From the NCBI RefSeq assembly GCF_036010485.1, contig NZ_CP108568.1, forward strand, positions 2,874,001 to 2,938,000: 64,000 nt of DNA, given 5' to 3'. Both the position numbers and the translations under genes were made by a program. Shown in pieces: positions 7,816-15,888 of this stretch. Position 1 is the first letter of the stretch, and each line of letters starts with the position of its first letter. The notes under the pieces were generated by a model. It was not told where the DNA came from and ran no database searches. It saw only the letters and a program-made list of their open reading frames with translations. The DNA comes from Streptomyces sp. NBC_01198 (GTDB lineage: Bacteria > Actinomycetota > Actinomycetes > Streptomycetales > Streptomycetaceae).

Positions 7816-9135
7816 TCAGGCCCCGCCGTCCTCCAGCATCTCCGTCACGAGCGCGGCGATCGGGGAACGTTCGGAACGGGTGAGCGTCACATGGGCGAAC
7901 AGCGGGTGGCCCTTGAGCTTCTCCACCACCGCCACCACGCCGTCGTAGCGCCCCACCCTGAGGTTGTCGCGCTGCGCCACGTCGTGGGTGAGCACCACCC
8001 GGGAGCCGGCGCCGATCCGCGACAGCACCGTCAGCAGCACGTTGCGCTCCAGCGACTGCGCCTCGTCCACGATCACGAAGGCGTCGTGCAGCGAGCGGCC
8101 CCTGATGTGGGTCAGCGGCAGCACTTCGAGCATGCCGCGGGCCACGACCTCCTCGATGACCTCCTTGGAGGTGACCGCGGACAGCGTGTCGAAGACGGCC
8201 TGAGCCCACGGGCTCATCTTCTCCGCCTCGCTGCCCGGCAGATAGCCCAGCTCCTGGCCGCCCACCGCGTACAGCGGCCGGAAGACCATCACCTTGCGGT
8301 GCTGGCGGCGCTCCAGGACCGCCTCAAGGCCCGCGCACAGCGCCAGCGCCGACTTGCCGGTGCCCGCGCGGCCGCCCATCGAGACGATGCCGACGTCCGG
8401 GTCGAGCAGCAGGTCCAGCGCGATGCGCTGCTCCGCGCTGCGGCCGTGGATGCCGAACGCCTCGCGGTCGCCGCGCACCAGCCGCACCCGGCCGTCCTCG
8501 GTGACCCGGCCCAGCGCCTTGCCGCGCTCGGACTGCAGCACCAAGCCGGTGTGCACCGGCAGGTCCGCCGCCTCGGCGAGCTCGACGGTCTCCTGCGCGA
8601 AGAGCGCGTCCACGTCCTCGGCGCCGACCACCAGCTCCTCCATGCCGGTCCAGCCCGAGGTGATCGCGAGCTCGGCCCGATACTCCTCGGCCAGCAGGCC
8701 GACCGAGGAGGCCTTCACCCGCAGCGGCAGATCCTTGGACACGACGGTCACGTCGTACCCCTCGGCCTGCAGGTTGCGGGCGACGGCTAGGATGCGCGAG
8801 TCGTTGTCACCGAGCCGGAAGCCCGCGGGGAGTACCCCGGGGTCCGAGTGGTTGAGCTCGACCCTGAGCGTGCCGCCGAAGTCGCCGATCGGGATCGGCG
8901 CGTCGAGCCGGCCGAACCTGATCCGGAACTCGTCGAGCAGCCGCAACGCCTGGCGGGCGAAGTAGCCGAGCTCCGGGTGGTGGCGCTTGGCCTCCAATTC
9001 CGTCACCACGACGACCGGCAGCACGACCTCGTGCTCGTCGAAACGGGTGATGGCATTGGGGTCGGCGAGCAGCACGCTGGTGTCGAGTACGTACGTGCGC
9101 CGGTCGTGTACACGGCGATTCTTGCTGGTCACCAC
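7816..9135 (-). CDS. PhoH family protein with N-terminal PIN domain
   Basis: A 439-residue protein in two parts. Residues 1-150 are a PIN ribonuclease domain: [13 protein letters not shown] gives the first acidic residues and [14 protein letters not shown] a later metal site. Residues from about 240 form the PhoH ATPase: Walker [13 protein letters not shown], then [18 protein letters not shown], Walker [12 protein letters not shown] and TRIGAGS-like sensor sequence ([14 protein letters not shown]). PIN-PhoH proteins are RNA helicase/RNase enzymes linked to RNA turnover. GTG 9135, followed by another GTG, is chosen since conserved sequence begins there. The gene stands alone between a candidate promoter and a strong terminator. 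Confidence 0.92.
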   Translation of the reverse strand: MVTSKNRRVHDRRTYVLDTSVLLADPNAITRFDEHEVVLPVVVVTELEAKRHHPELGYFARQALRLLDEFRIRFGRLDAPIPIGDFGGTLRVELNHSDPGVLPAGFRLGDNDSRILAVARNLQAEGYDVTVVSKDLPLRVKASSVGLLAEEYRAELAITSGWTGMEELVVGAEDVDALFAQETVELAEAADLPVHTGLVLQSERGKALGRVTEDGRVRLVRGDREAFGIHGRSAEQRIALDLLLDPDVGIVSMGGRAGTGKSALALCAGLEAVLERRQHRKVMVFRPLYAVGGQELGYLPGSEAEKMSPWAQAVFDTLSAVTSKEVIEEVVARGMLEVLPLTHIRGRSLHDAFVIVDEAQSLERNVLLTVLSRIGAGSRVVLTHDVAQRDNLRVGRYDGVVAVVEKLKGHPLFAHVTLTRSERSPIAALVTEMLEDGGA

Positions 9136-9325
9136 GTGTGGACGAACCCCCTCGGGGAGAGGTGAGGCTGCGGTCCGGCAGCCGTGGGGCCGGATGCCGG
9201 TCTGCCTGTGGTATGCCCGGGAAATCCACGACCCATGCGAATGCATATGACAGTCATCCGACGGTCATGATCCGGACACTGACCGCTCGCCCCGGCTTGG
9301 CGGCGGGCGGACCTGCGACACAGCC

Positions 9326-9353
9326 AAGGTAACTCGGCCGCCTGTGCCGTCAA
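9326..9353 (-). promoter_or_regulatory. candidate promoter for phoH
   Basis: On the minus strand TTGACG (9353-9348) and TACCTT (9331-9326) are separated by 16 bases. This would give a leader of about 185 bases to the phoH start. Confidence 0.4.
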
Positions 9354-9382
9354 CACCTCTTTTAGCCCAGGTCAGTGCCTGG

Positions 9383-10144
9383 TCACGCTCCGTAGCGGCG
9401 GTGGCGGGCCGCGTAGTCGCGCAGCGCCCGCAGGAAATCGACCTTGCGGAAGGCCGGCCAGAAGACCTCGCAGAAGTAGTACTCCGAGTGCGCGCTCTGC
9501 CAGAGCATGAAGCCGGACAGCCGCTGCTCACCGGACGTGCGGATCACCAGGTCGGGGTCCGGCTGGCCGCGGGTGTAGAGGTGCTCGGAGATGTGCTCGA
9601 CGTCCAGGATCTCGGCCAGGTCCTCGATGGAGGTGCCGCGCCCGGCGTGCTCGTACAGCAGCGAGCGGACCGCGTCGGCGATCTCCTGCCGGCCGCCGTA
9701 GCCGACCGCGACGTTCACCAGCAGGCCGCCGACGTTGTGGGTGGCCTGTTCCGCCTCCTTGAGCACCGCCTGCGTCCGGTCGGGCAGCAGGTCCATCGTG
9801 CCCACGTGGTGCACCCGCCACCGGCCGGTGGCGGCCAGGCCGGTCACCGCGTCCTCGATGATGCCGAGCAGCGGCCCGAGCTCCGCGGAGGGCCGGTCGA
9901 AGTTGTCGGTGGACAGCAGCCACAGGGTGACCACCTCGACACCGGTCTCCTCGCACCAGCCGAGCAGCTCGCTGATCTTGTCCGCGCCCGCCTGGTGCCC
10001 CTGCTCCGCGGTGCTGCTCGCGGCCTTGGCCCAGCGCCGGTTCCCGTCGAGGATCACGCCGATGTGCTTCGGGCCCTGGGCCACGTCGAGCCGGCGCTCC
10101 ACTCTGCGGGAGTACAGCCCGTACACCAGCTCGCGCAGATTCAT
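9383..10144 (-). CDS. uppS: isoprenyl transferase (cis-polyprenyl diphosphate synthase)
   Basis: This 253-residue enzyme adds isopentenyl units in cis to an allylic diphosphate, making the lipid carrier for peptidoglycan and other wall polymers. Family motifs are complete: HIGVILDGNRRWAKA with the diphosphate-binding Asp33, LWLLSTDNFDRP, YGGRQEIADAVR, and DLVIRTSGEQRLSGF, followed by SEYYF and WPAFRKVDF. It acts in the cytoplasm at the membrane. Streptomyces carry two such genes; this one, with the start MNLRELVYGLYSRRVE, belongs to the group found near PhoH and mca-side loci. It diverges from the aldo/keto reductase gene. Confidence 0.92.
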   Translation of the reverse strand: MNLRELVYGLYSRRVERRLDVAQGPKHIGVILDGNRRWAKAASSTAEQGHQAGADKISELLGWCEETGVEVVTLWLLSTDNFDRPSAELGPLLGIIEDAVTGLAATGRWRVHHVGTMDLLPDRTQAVLKEAEQATHNVGGLLVNVAVGYGGRQEIADAVRSLLYEHAGRGTSIEDLAEILDVEHISEHLYTRGQPDPDLVIRTSGEQRLSGFMLWQSAHSEYYFCEVFWPAFRKVDFLRALRDYAARHRRYGA

Positions 10145-10268
10145 CGCGTACCAGCCCCTCCTGCGCTCGGTCGCCCGGCGGCCAGGGTACTGCCCGAATG
10201 GCCGTCCGGACGAACCGGGTCCGGCGCGGGCCGGCCGCCCGGCGCGTCACAGCCGACAGATCGCCCAG

Positions 10269-10296
10269 CACGTAGTAAGCGGTTCAACCGCACGTG
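10269..10296 (+). promoter_or_regulatory. inverted repeat before the aldo/keto reductase gene
   Basis: GCGGTT-C-AACCGC at 10279-10291 is a perfect 6-bp inverted repeat, flanked by CACGT (10269-10273) and ACGTG (10292-10296). It ends five bases before the GGGAGGA ribosome site of the reductase gene. It may be an operator or a short leader hairpin. Confidence 0.35.
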
Positions 10297-10309
10297 ATAG
10301 GGAGGAACT

Positions 10310-11353
10310 GTGAACATCAGAAACCTCTACCGCGCCGCCGACGAGCGCTACGACTCCATGGAGTACCGCAGGACCGGCCGCAGCGGGCTCAAGCTGCCCG
10401 CCGTCTCCCTCGGCCTGTGGCACAACTTCGGCGACGACCGCACGCTGGACTCCCAGCGGGCCATCCTGCGCCGCGCCTTCGACCTCGGCGTCACGCACTT
10501 CGACCTGGCCAACAACTACGGCCCGCCGTACGGCGCCGCCGAGGCCAACTTCGGCACGCTCTTCGCCCAGGACTTCCGCCCCTACCGCGACGAGCTGGTC
10601 ATCTCCACCAAGGCCGGCTACGACATGTGGCCCGGGCCGTACGGCGAGTGGGGCTCCCGCAAGTACCTGCTCTCCTCGCTCGACCAGTCGCTGGGCCGGA
10701 TGGGCCTGGACCACGTCGACATCTTCTACTCCCACCGCTACGACCCCGACACCCCGCTGGAGGAGACGATGGGCGCGCTCGCGTCCGCCGTCCAGCAGGG
10801 CAAGGCGCTCTACGTGGGCATCTCCTCCTACGGTCCCGAGCGCACCCGGGAGGCCGCCCGCATCCTGCGCGAGCTGGGCGTGCCCGCGCTCATCCACCAG
10901 CCGTCGTACTCGATGATCAACCGGTGGATCGAGGAGGAGGGCCTGCTCGACGTCCTGGCGGAGGAGGGCATGGGCTGCATCGGCTTCGTGCCGCTCGCCC
11001 AGGGCCTGCTGACCGACCGCTACCTCGGCGGCATCCCCGAGGACTCGCGGGCCGCGCAGGGCAAGTCCCTGAACCCCGAGCTGGTCAACGACGAGACCGT
11101 CGGCCGCCTGCGGGCGCTCAACGAGGTCGCCGCCGGACGCGGCCAGTCCCTCGCGCAGCTGGCACTGTCCTGGGTGCTGCGCGACGAGCGCATGACCTCC
11201 GCGCTGATCGGGGCGTCGTCGGTGGCCCAGCTCGAGGCCAACGTCGCCGCGGTCGGCGCGCCGCCGCTGTCCGCGGAGGAACTGGCGGAGATCGACCGGC
11301 ACGCGGTGGAGCCGGCGGGCGTGAACCTCTGGTCGGTGAGCAGCGAGGCGTAG
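10310..11353 (+). CDS. aldo/keto reductase (YghZ/Kv-beta-like group)
   Basis: A 347-residue NADPH-dependent reductase with the TIM-barrel signature of the AKR superfamily. The catalytic tetrad is visible as Asp and Tyr in HFDLANNYGPPYG, Lys in VISTKAGYDMW and His in DIFYSHRYDPDTPLEE. NADP binding is suggested by ALIGASSVAQLEANV near the C-terminus. The insert with WPGPYGEWGSRKYL is typical of the YghZ (L-glyceraldehyde 3-phosphate reductase) group, which detoxifies aldehydes such as methylglyoxal. GTG 10310 follows GGGAGGAACT. It is monocistronic and convergent with the prepilin peptidase gene. Confidence 0.9.
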   Translation: MNIRNLYRAADERYDSMEYRRTGRSGLKLPAVSLGLWHNFGDDRTLDSQRAILRRAFDLGVTHFDLANNYGPPYGAAEANFGTLFAQDFRPYRDELVISTKAGYDMWPGPYGEWGSRKYLLSSLDQSLGRMGLDHVDIFYSHRYDPDTPLEETMGALASAVQQGKALYVGISSYGPERTREAARILRELGVPALIHQPSYSMINRWIEEEGLLDVLAEEGMGCIGFVPLAQGLLTDRYLGGIPEDSRAAQGKSLNPELVNDETVGRLRALNEVAAGRGQSLAQLALSWVLRDERMTSALIGASSVAQLEANVAAVGAPPLSAEELAEIDRHAVEPAGVNLWSVSSEA

Positions 11354-11359
11354 CCTCGT

Positions 11360-11408
11360 GGGCCCGCGGTCTCCGGTGTTCGCCTCCCCCGGAGCGGGAC
11401 CCGGGCCC
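11360..11408. terminator. hairpin between convergent genes
   Basis: GGGCCCG (11360-11366) pairs with CGGGCCC (11402-11408), and CTCCGG (11371-11376) pairs inside with CCGGAG (11389-11394). Confidence 0.55.
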
Positions 11409-12136
11409 TAGGCCAGGAGCAGGGCCAGGGCCGTGCCCAGGAGCATGAAGGGGCCGAAGGGGAGCGGGGACTTGCGGGTGGCGCGGCCGGTGAGCAGCAG
11501 GGCCAGGCCGGCCACCGCGCCCAGGGTGAAGGAGGCGAAGGTGCCGGTGACCACGGCGCCCCAGCCGTACCAGCCCAGCGGCAGCGCCACCGTCGGGGCG
11601 AGTTTGACGTCGCCGAAGCCCATGCCGGCCGGATTGATCAGGAAGAGCAGGAAGTACAGGGCGCCGACCGCCGCCGCCGCGAGCAGGGCGCGCCGCCAGG
11701 AGCCCTGGTGGGAGGGGAGCAGCGCGGCCACGCCCAGCAGCGCCGCGGTGACGGCGAAAGCCGGGAGCGTCAGGACGTCGGGAAGCCGGAAGACGCGCAG
11801 GTCGACCAGTGCGAGGGTCACCCCGACGGGCACCAGCAGCAGCCACACGAGGAGTTCCGGGTGCGGCCCGGTCGCCGCGGCGAGGCCCGCGCAGAGCAGG
11901 GCGCAGCCGATCGCCGGGAGCAGGCCGCCGACCGGCCGCCGGGCGGCCGTGGCACAGTCCGCGCAGCGCTCCGGGCCGAGCCAGCCGCGCGGACCGGCCG
12001 GCAGGAGGTGGCCCGACAGGCAGGCCCCGGACCACGGTTCGCCGGACGGGACCGCCAACCGGAGTGCGGCACGCGGCAGCAGCAGCCCGCTCACCGTTCC
12101 CCACACGGCGGCGGCCACGATCGGATAGACATGCAC
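11408..12136 (-). CDS. A24 family prepilin peptidase (TadV/CpaA-like)
   Basis: A 242-residue polytopic membrane protein. It carries the two aspartate sites of A24 aspartic proteases: the first in TLALVDLRVFRLPD, the second in the GMGFGDVKLAP motif, the classical GxGD. A cysteine-containing segment (GACLSGHL and ERCADCATA) at about residues 38-65 resembles the zinc-binding loop of type IV prepilin peptidases. It should remove the class III leader from the Flp-type pilin encoded at 15.4-15.6 kb and from TadE/TadG pseudopilins. It sits only 1.4 kb from the end of the tad locus and diverges from the DUF192 gene. Confidence 0.88.
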   Translation of the reverse strand: MHVYPIVAAAVWGTVSGLLLPRAALRLAVPSGEPWSGACLSGHLLPAGPRGWLGPERCADCATAARRPVGGLLPAIGCALLCAGLAAATGPHPELLVWLLLVPVGVTLALVDLRVFRLPDVLTLPAFAVTAALLGVAALLPSHQGSWRRALLAAAAVGALYFLLFLINPAGMGFGDVKLAPTVALPLGWYGWGAVVTGTFASFTLGAVAGLALLLTGRATRKSPLPFGPFMLLGTALALLLA

Positions 12137-12177
12137 CGGGCCGACCGTACACGGACACCTGCGCGAAGTGAGGGGCC

Positions 12178-12525
12178 ATGGGCCGACGTTGGCGGGACGG
12201 GGACTTCACGCTGCGCACCCCGCAGGCCGAAGTGCCGCTGCGGATCGCGGCGTCGTATCGGGCCAGGACCCGCGGGCTGCTCGGACAGGACGGCGTCCAG
12301 GGCGCGTTGCTGCTCACCCCGGCCTCCAGCGTGCACACCGTACGGATGCGGTTCGCGATCGACGTGGCCTATCTGGACCGGCGGCTGCGGGTGATCGCGG
12401 TCCGCACGATGCCGCCGGGACGGGTCGGCCGGCCGCGGCTGCTGGCCCGGCACGTCCTGGAGGCGGAGGCCGGCGCGCTGGCCCGCTGGGGCGTACGGCG
12501 GGGCGTACGGCTCGACGTCGGCTGA
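12178..12525 (+). CDS. DUF192 family protein
   Basis: A 115-residue protein matching DUF192. The segment RARTRGLLGQDGVQGALLLTPASSVHTVRMRF (residues 25-56) contains the usual 'R..GLM' and 'H...M.F.IDV.FLD' pattern, followed by IDVAYLDRRLRVI and VLEAEAGALARWGV. Function of the family is not established; archaeal and bacterial members form small beta-barrels. It diverges from the prepilin peptidase with 41 bases between starts, an arrangement seen in other Streptomyces, but a role in pilin processing is only guesswork. Confidence 0.85.
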   Translation: MGRRWRDGDFTLRTPQAEVPLRIAASYRARTRGLLGQDGVQGALLLTPASSVHTVRMRFAIDVAYLDRRLRVIAVRTMPPGRVGRPRLLARHVLEAEAGALARWGVRRGVRLDVG

Positions 12526-12615
12526 CCGCGGCCCGGGCCGGGACCTCGCCCGTTCCGCTCCGCATCCGGACAATTCACGGTGCGCCCGCCCCCGGGCTGC
12601 TGATAGGCATGACGG

Positions 12616-13362
12616 ATGTTCTCCACCCTCTCCGACGAGCTGTCCGCGCACTCCGAGCTGCCGACCGACGACGCACTGTCCCGGTGGGCCGCCCGGGACC
12701 GCAGCGCCGGACGGGTCTTCACCCGCGGTGCGGCCGTCGCGGTGGCCGCGCCCGGGCTCTCGCTGCGCGACCGGCTGGTGGTGACAGGCCCGGCCGCCGA
12801 CGCGATACCGCTCGTCCGGGACGTGCTGGCGGAGGTGGGCCGCGGCTACCGCCCGTTCGGCGACCGCGGCCTCGTCGACGCCCTGGTCGTGGCCGTGCCC
12901 GGCCTGCGCCCCACGGCCGGTTTCGGCTGGATGGACCGTACGGGGTCCGCCGCCGTCCCGCCCGACGGCACCGCGGGCTGGCTGCCGCCGGCCGCCGCGC
13001 CGCAGGTCGGCGCCCTGCTGGACCGCGCCTTCCCCGACTCCTACGCCTACCCCGGCCGCCCGGGCGCCGGCGACCGCTGGGCCGGCATCCTGCCGCCCGG
13101 CGGCTCCGGCACGCCGCTCGCGGTCGCCGCCCTGGCCTGGTGCGCGCCCAGCGTGGGCCTGCTCGCGGGCGTCGCCACCGACCCGGCCGCCCGCGGCCGG
13201 GGCCTGGGCCGCCGGATCTGCGCCTTCGTCCTCGCCGAGGCGCTGGCCGCGTACGGCACCGCCGCGCTCGTCGTGGCCGACGACAACACCCCGGCCCTGC
13301 GCCTCTACCGCTCCCTGGGCCTCGCCTACCGCCCGCTGCGGGCGGCGGCCTTCGAGGCCTGA
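12616..13362 (+). CDS. GNAT family N-acetyltransferase
   Basis: A 248-residue protein whose C-terminal half (about 115-248) is a GNAT acetyl-CoA binding fold: VGLLAGVATDPAARGRGLGRR supplies the R-G-x-G-x-G/A loop, followed by DDNTPALRLYRSLGLAYRP. The N-terminal 110 residues lack a clear motif and probably bind substrate. The acceptor is unknown. No convincing ribosome site precedes ATG 12616. It faces the end of the OmpA-containing pilus operon across a strong terminator. Confidence 0.85.
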   Translation: MFSTLSDELSAHSELPTDDALSRWAARDRSAGRVFTRGAAVAVAAPGLSLRDRLVVTGPAADAIPLVRDVLAEVGRGYRPFGDRGLVDALVVAVPGLRPTAGFGWMDRTGSAAVPPDGTAGWLPPAAAPQVGALLDRAFPDSYAYPGRPGAGDRWAGILPPGGSGTPLAVAALAWCAPSVGLLAGVATDPAARGRGLGRRICAFVLAEALAAYGTAALVVADDNTPALRLYRSLGLAYRPLRAAAFEA

Positions 13363-13412
13363 GGGACGGGACGGGCCTGCGGGGCCTGAGGGACGGAGCC
13401 GGAGGCGGGCAC

Positions 13413-13455
13413 AAAAAACGGGCCGGTTCGCAGGGGGGGAGAGCGAACCGGCCCG
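13413..13455 (-). terminator. intrinsic terminator of the pilin/OmpA operon
   Basis: A 13-bp perfect stem (13455-13443 with 13431-13419) is followed on the minus strand by six T residues (13418-13413), 46 bases after the OmpA stop. It is the most canonical rho-independent terminator in the window. Confidence 0.92.
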
Positions 13456-13501
13456 AGGGGGGGAGTTACACCGTACCGCGTCCCGGCGCGCATCCCGCAC
13501 C

Positions 13502-14152
13502 TTACGCGGCAGGAGGAGTGAAAGTGATTTCCACTCGGCGGTTCTGCTCCCGGCCACTTTCGGTGGAATTGTCCGCTATGGGGTAATCCTCACCGTAGCC
13601 ACGCACCTGAAATGTGTGGGATGCGTCACCGGCACTGCTCAGTTCCGTTGCCAGAACTTGGTAGACCGCCTGGGCGCGCTGCTTCGACAGCGCGTCGCCG
13701 TGCTCGTCGCTCCCCAGATCGTCCGTGAACCCGAAGACCCGAATGGGTGAGGTGACGTGCCGCGCGTTGATGTCCGCCGCGATCGCCCGGATCCGGGACG
13801 CCGCGGGTGGCGACAGCTTCGCACTGTCCTTGCCGAAGGCCACCTCCGACTGCAGCGCGTAGGTGACCGTCGAATTCGACGTCTCCTGCCGCTGCTCGGG
13901 CTGGCTCGCCGCCACCGAGGACTCGTCCGTCACCGACACGATGTCCAGCACCTTCGCCGGCGCCAGCGTCGAACCCTCGGGCAGTTGCAGGTTGGGCGAG
14001 CCCGGGTCGATACGGACCGGAGCGGTGGGGGTCGGATCCCCCGCGCTCGGCGGCGGATTCGTGTCCGCCACCGCCTGCGGCGCGACCGCGGCACCGGCCG
14101 CGAGCAGGACGACGGTGAGCGTGAAGCTGGCGGCTGCCGCCGCGGTTCTCAT
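13502..14152 (-). CDS. secreted OmpA-domain protein of the Tad locus
   Basis: A 216-residue protein with an N-terminal signal peptide (TAAAAASFTLTVVLLAAGAAV, cleavage near residue 29), a Pro-rich linker, and a C-terminal OmpA/MotB-like domain from about residue 95. That domain has VAFGKDSAKLSPPAASRIRAIA, VFGFTDDLGSDEHGDALSKQRAQAV, VRGYGEDYPIADN and EQNRRVEITF, where Asp and Arg residues that bind peptidoglycan meso-diaminopimelate in relatives are kept. It should anchor the envelope apparatus to peptidoglycan, here LL-DAP type in Streptomyces. It starts five bases after the lipoprotein stop and is the last gene before the terminator. Confidence 0.9.
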   Translation of the reverse strand: MRTAAAAASFTLTVVLLAAGAAVAPQAVADTNPPPSAGDPTPTAPVRIDPGSPNLQLPEGSTLAPAKVLDIVSVTDESSVAASQPEQRQETSNSTVTYALQSEVAFGKDSAKLSPPAASRIRAIAADINARHVTSPIRVFGFTDDLGSDEHGDALSKQRAQAVYQVLATELSSAGDASHTFQVRGYGEDYPIADNSTESGREQNRRVEITFTPPAA

Positions 14153-14157
14153 CGGGC

Positions 14158-14742
14158 TCACCCCTCGGAGATGGTGATTTTGGCGGGCGGCATGGTGGGG
14201 AGCTCGAACTCCACTTGGGTGGTGGTGGGGGGTGGGGAGGGGAATTGAGCGAAGAGCGGGCGGGTCTCCTTGGGCTGGATCAGGGTGAGCCCCATCGTGC
14301 ACAGACACTTGCCGTCGGTGTCCCGCAGGACGTAGTAGCGCTTCTTCCCCGCTTCGTCGATCAGAACCGCCCCGGCCGCCGACGGACCCGACGGAACCAG
14401 TGCCGTTTCCGGGCCCCGCCAGTTGACCGCGTTGAAAACGGAGTCCCCGTTGTTGGTCAGGCTGCCCTGGACCGTCACGAACCCGTCCTCGTCCCGCACC
14501 GCCGAGTTGATGGTCACCACGACACCATCCTCGCCTTTGATCTGCGCCAGAATCTGCGTCGGAGTCGCGGAGGGTGTCCCGTCGCCGCCGCCGGACTGGT
14601 CGCCCCTCGATTTGGTCGCCGAGGACGACGGCTTGCCGTCGGCTTTCTTGTCCCCGTCCCCGCCTCCGCCGCACGCCGAAAGCGTGAGTACGGCGGCGGC
14701 CGCGAACGCCAGCGCTGTCGTCCCCCTGTGCCAGATGCCCAT
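14158..14742 (-). CDS. lipoprotein of the Tad locus
   Basis: A 194-residue lipoprotein: signal peptide TALAFAAAAVLTLSACGGGG with lipobox LSAC at residues 21-24, a Gly/Lys/Ser-rich linker to about 60, then a compact beta-rich domain (VVVTINSAVRDEDGFVTVQGSLTNNGDSVF). That domain resembles the fold of DUF4352-like telokinin proteins, though I see no named-family match. Two cysteines in GKCLCTMG could form a disulphide. It lies between the TadG-like gene and the OmpA gene in one operon, suggesting an envelope-anchoring or assembly role. Confidence 0.8.
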   Translation of the reverse strand: MGIWHRGTTALAFAAAAVLTLSACGGGGDGDKKADGKPSSSATKSRGDQSGGGDGTPSATPTQILAQIKGEDGVVVTINSAVRDEDGFVTVQGSLTNNGDSVFNAVNWRGPETALVPSGPSAAGAVLIDEAGKKRYYVLRDTDGKCLCTMGLTLIQPKETRPLFAQFPSPPPTTTQVEFELPTMPPAKITISEG

Positions 14743-14778
14743 CGCTCCCGGTACCTCGTTTCCTCGGCCGACCGACCG

Positions 14779-15369
14779 TCAGCTGGTCAAGTGGACTGCG
14801 TAGAAGGCCGACAGATCCAATGTGAAATCGGCCGACGTGGGATCGACGGTGACCTTGCCGCCGTCGCAGGTGAAGGTGAGGAGACTGCCCTCGGTCTCCA
14901 GGCCGTCGCACCGCGAGGTGACCTCGGCCGACGCGTGGGCCTCGGCCCGAACGTTCTCCGTGCCGTGGACCACGGTCCTGCCGAGTGTCGTCAACGACTC
15001 CACGTCCACGGTGTATGCTCCGGGGCCACCGTTGCGAACGCAGTTGTAGGCGCGGGCGCCGTTGTCGCCGGCGAACGCCCTGGCCTTCATACAGGGCTCT
15101 CCGGTGTCCTTGCCCAGGAGTTGGACCAGATCGCCCAGCTTGGCGGTGTCACCGGAGGTGAGGGCAGCCAGCAGCGCGTCATGTGCCTCGTCTCGGCTCT
15201 CGCGTGCGGCCGCCAGCGCGGCTGCGTCCGCGGCGGACTGGACGGAGTTGCGGTCCACAGATGCCTGGCCGACGGCGAAGAACGCGAAGGCGAGAAAGAA
15301 CAGCGCGGCGATAGCGACGATGTAGAGACCGAGCGTCTGACCGGCGTCGTCAGCCCCGCGGATGACCAC
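14779..15369 (-). CDS. TadG/TadE-like Flp pilus membrane protein
   Basis: A 196-residue protein with a short cytoplasmic start GADDAGQTLGLYIVAIAALF that resembles the TadG-like N-terminal segment, one transmembrane helix at about 9-32, then SVDRNSVQSAADAAALAAA, the hallmark of TadE/TadG proteins. The extracytoplasmic part has four cysteines, including EPCMKARAF and CDG pairs. The GTG start overlaps the TAG stop of the pilin gene by one base. It is a minor pseudopilin candidate, processed or inserted together with the Flp pilin. Confidence 0.85.
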   Translation of the reverse strand: MVIRGADDAGQTLGLYIVAIAALFFLAFAFFAVGQASVDRNSVQSAADAAALAAARESRDEAHDALLAALTSGDTAKLGDLVQLLGKDTGEPCMKARAFAGDNGARAYNCVRNGGPGAYTVDVESLTTLGRTVVHGTENVRAEAHASAEVTSRCDGLETEGSLLTFTCDGGKVTVDPTSADFTLDLSAFYAVHLTS

Positions 15370-15626
15370 TATTTGCCTTTGCCTCCGGAGATCTTGCCGA
15401 TCGCGTCGAGAATGGCCTTCTGCACGGCGTCGCCGATGCCCGTTGTCGCCAACACCCCGATGATCACCGCGATCACCACCGCGATTCCCAGATATTCGAA
15501 GGACGTCTGGCCGCGGTCCGCGCGGGACCTCAGGTGTCGGGTGGTGTGGTCCGCTCTCGTGCGGAGCCAGAGTTCGGCGTTGGTGTAGCGCTGGAGTGCC
15601 CACCTGTTCATCGTTGTTCGCCCCAT
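15369..15626 (-). CDS. Flp/Fap-type class III pilin
   Basis: An 85-residue protein with a long basic leader (residues 1-39), then a class III prepilin site DRG/QTSFEYLGIAVVIAVIIG. The Gly before cleavage, the Glu at mature position 5 and the following Tyr match Flp pilins. The 25-residue hydrophobic core ends with a short Lys/Gly-rich tail (GKISGGKGK). After cleavage by the A24 peptidase it would form the pilus fibre. ATG 15626 has AGGTGA seven bases before it; ATG 15611 is also possible. It is the first gene of the downstream tad operon. Confidence 0.85.
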   Translation of the reverse strand: MGRTTMNRWALQRYTNAELWLRTRADHTTRHLRSRADRGQTSFEYLGIAVVIAVIIGVLATTGIGDAVQKAILDAIGKISGGKGK

Positions 15627-15753
15627 TCTTTGTCACCTGGCTGGTGATGCGTACGGCGGTGGTCGTGGGCTGCCCGTCGGGGTCGGGGGTGGTGGTCACG
15701 GCGCACCGCCTCTCGCTGGTGGTCGGTTGTCGTCCGCAGCGGGTTGGTTCTGA

Positions 15754-15783
15754 TTGCAGGTGCAAATATGGTTGCGAATGCAA
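15754..15783 (-). promoter_or_regulatory. two operator-like repeats before the pilin operon
   Basis: TTGCAGGTGCAA (15754-15765) and TTGCGAATGCAA (15772-15783) share TTGC-N4-GCAA and have centres 18 bases apart. They sit about 130 bases before the pilin start, in an AT-richer patch of the 262-base gap after tadC. They probably bind a regulator that gives the pilin operon its own control. Confidence 0.5.
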
Positions 15784-15888
15784 AGGTACACCCGAACCTC
15801 GGGCATCCGCAGCCGGTTGTGCGCCAATCGCCCGAAGGGCAAGTGGTGCTAACAGCATGCCGGTTGGTCACGGCCGGTCGCACCCCGA

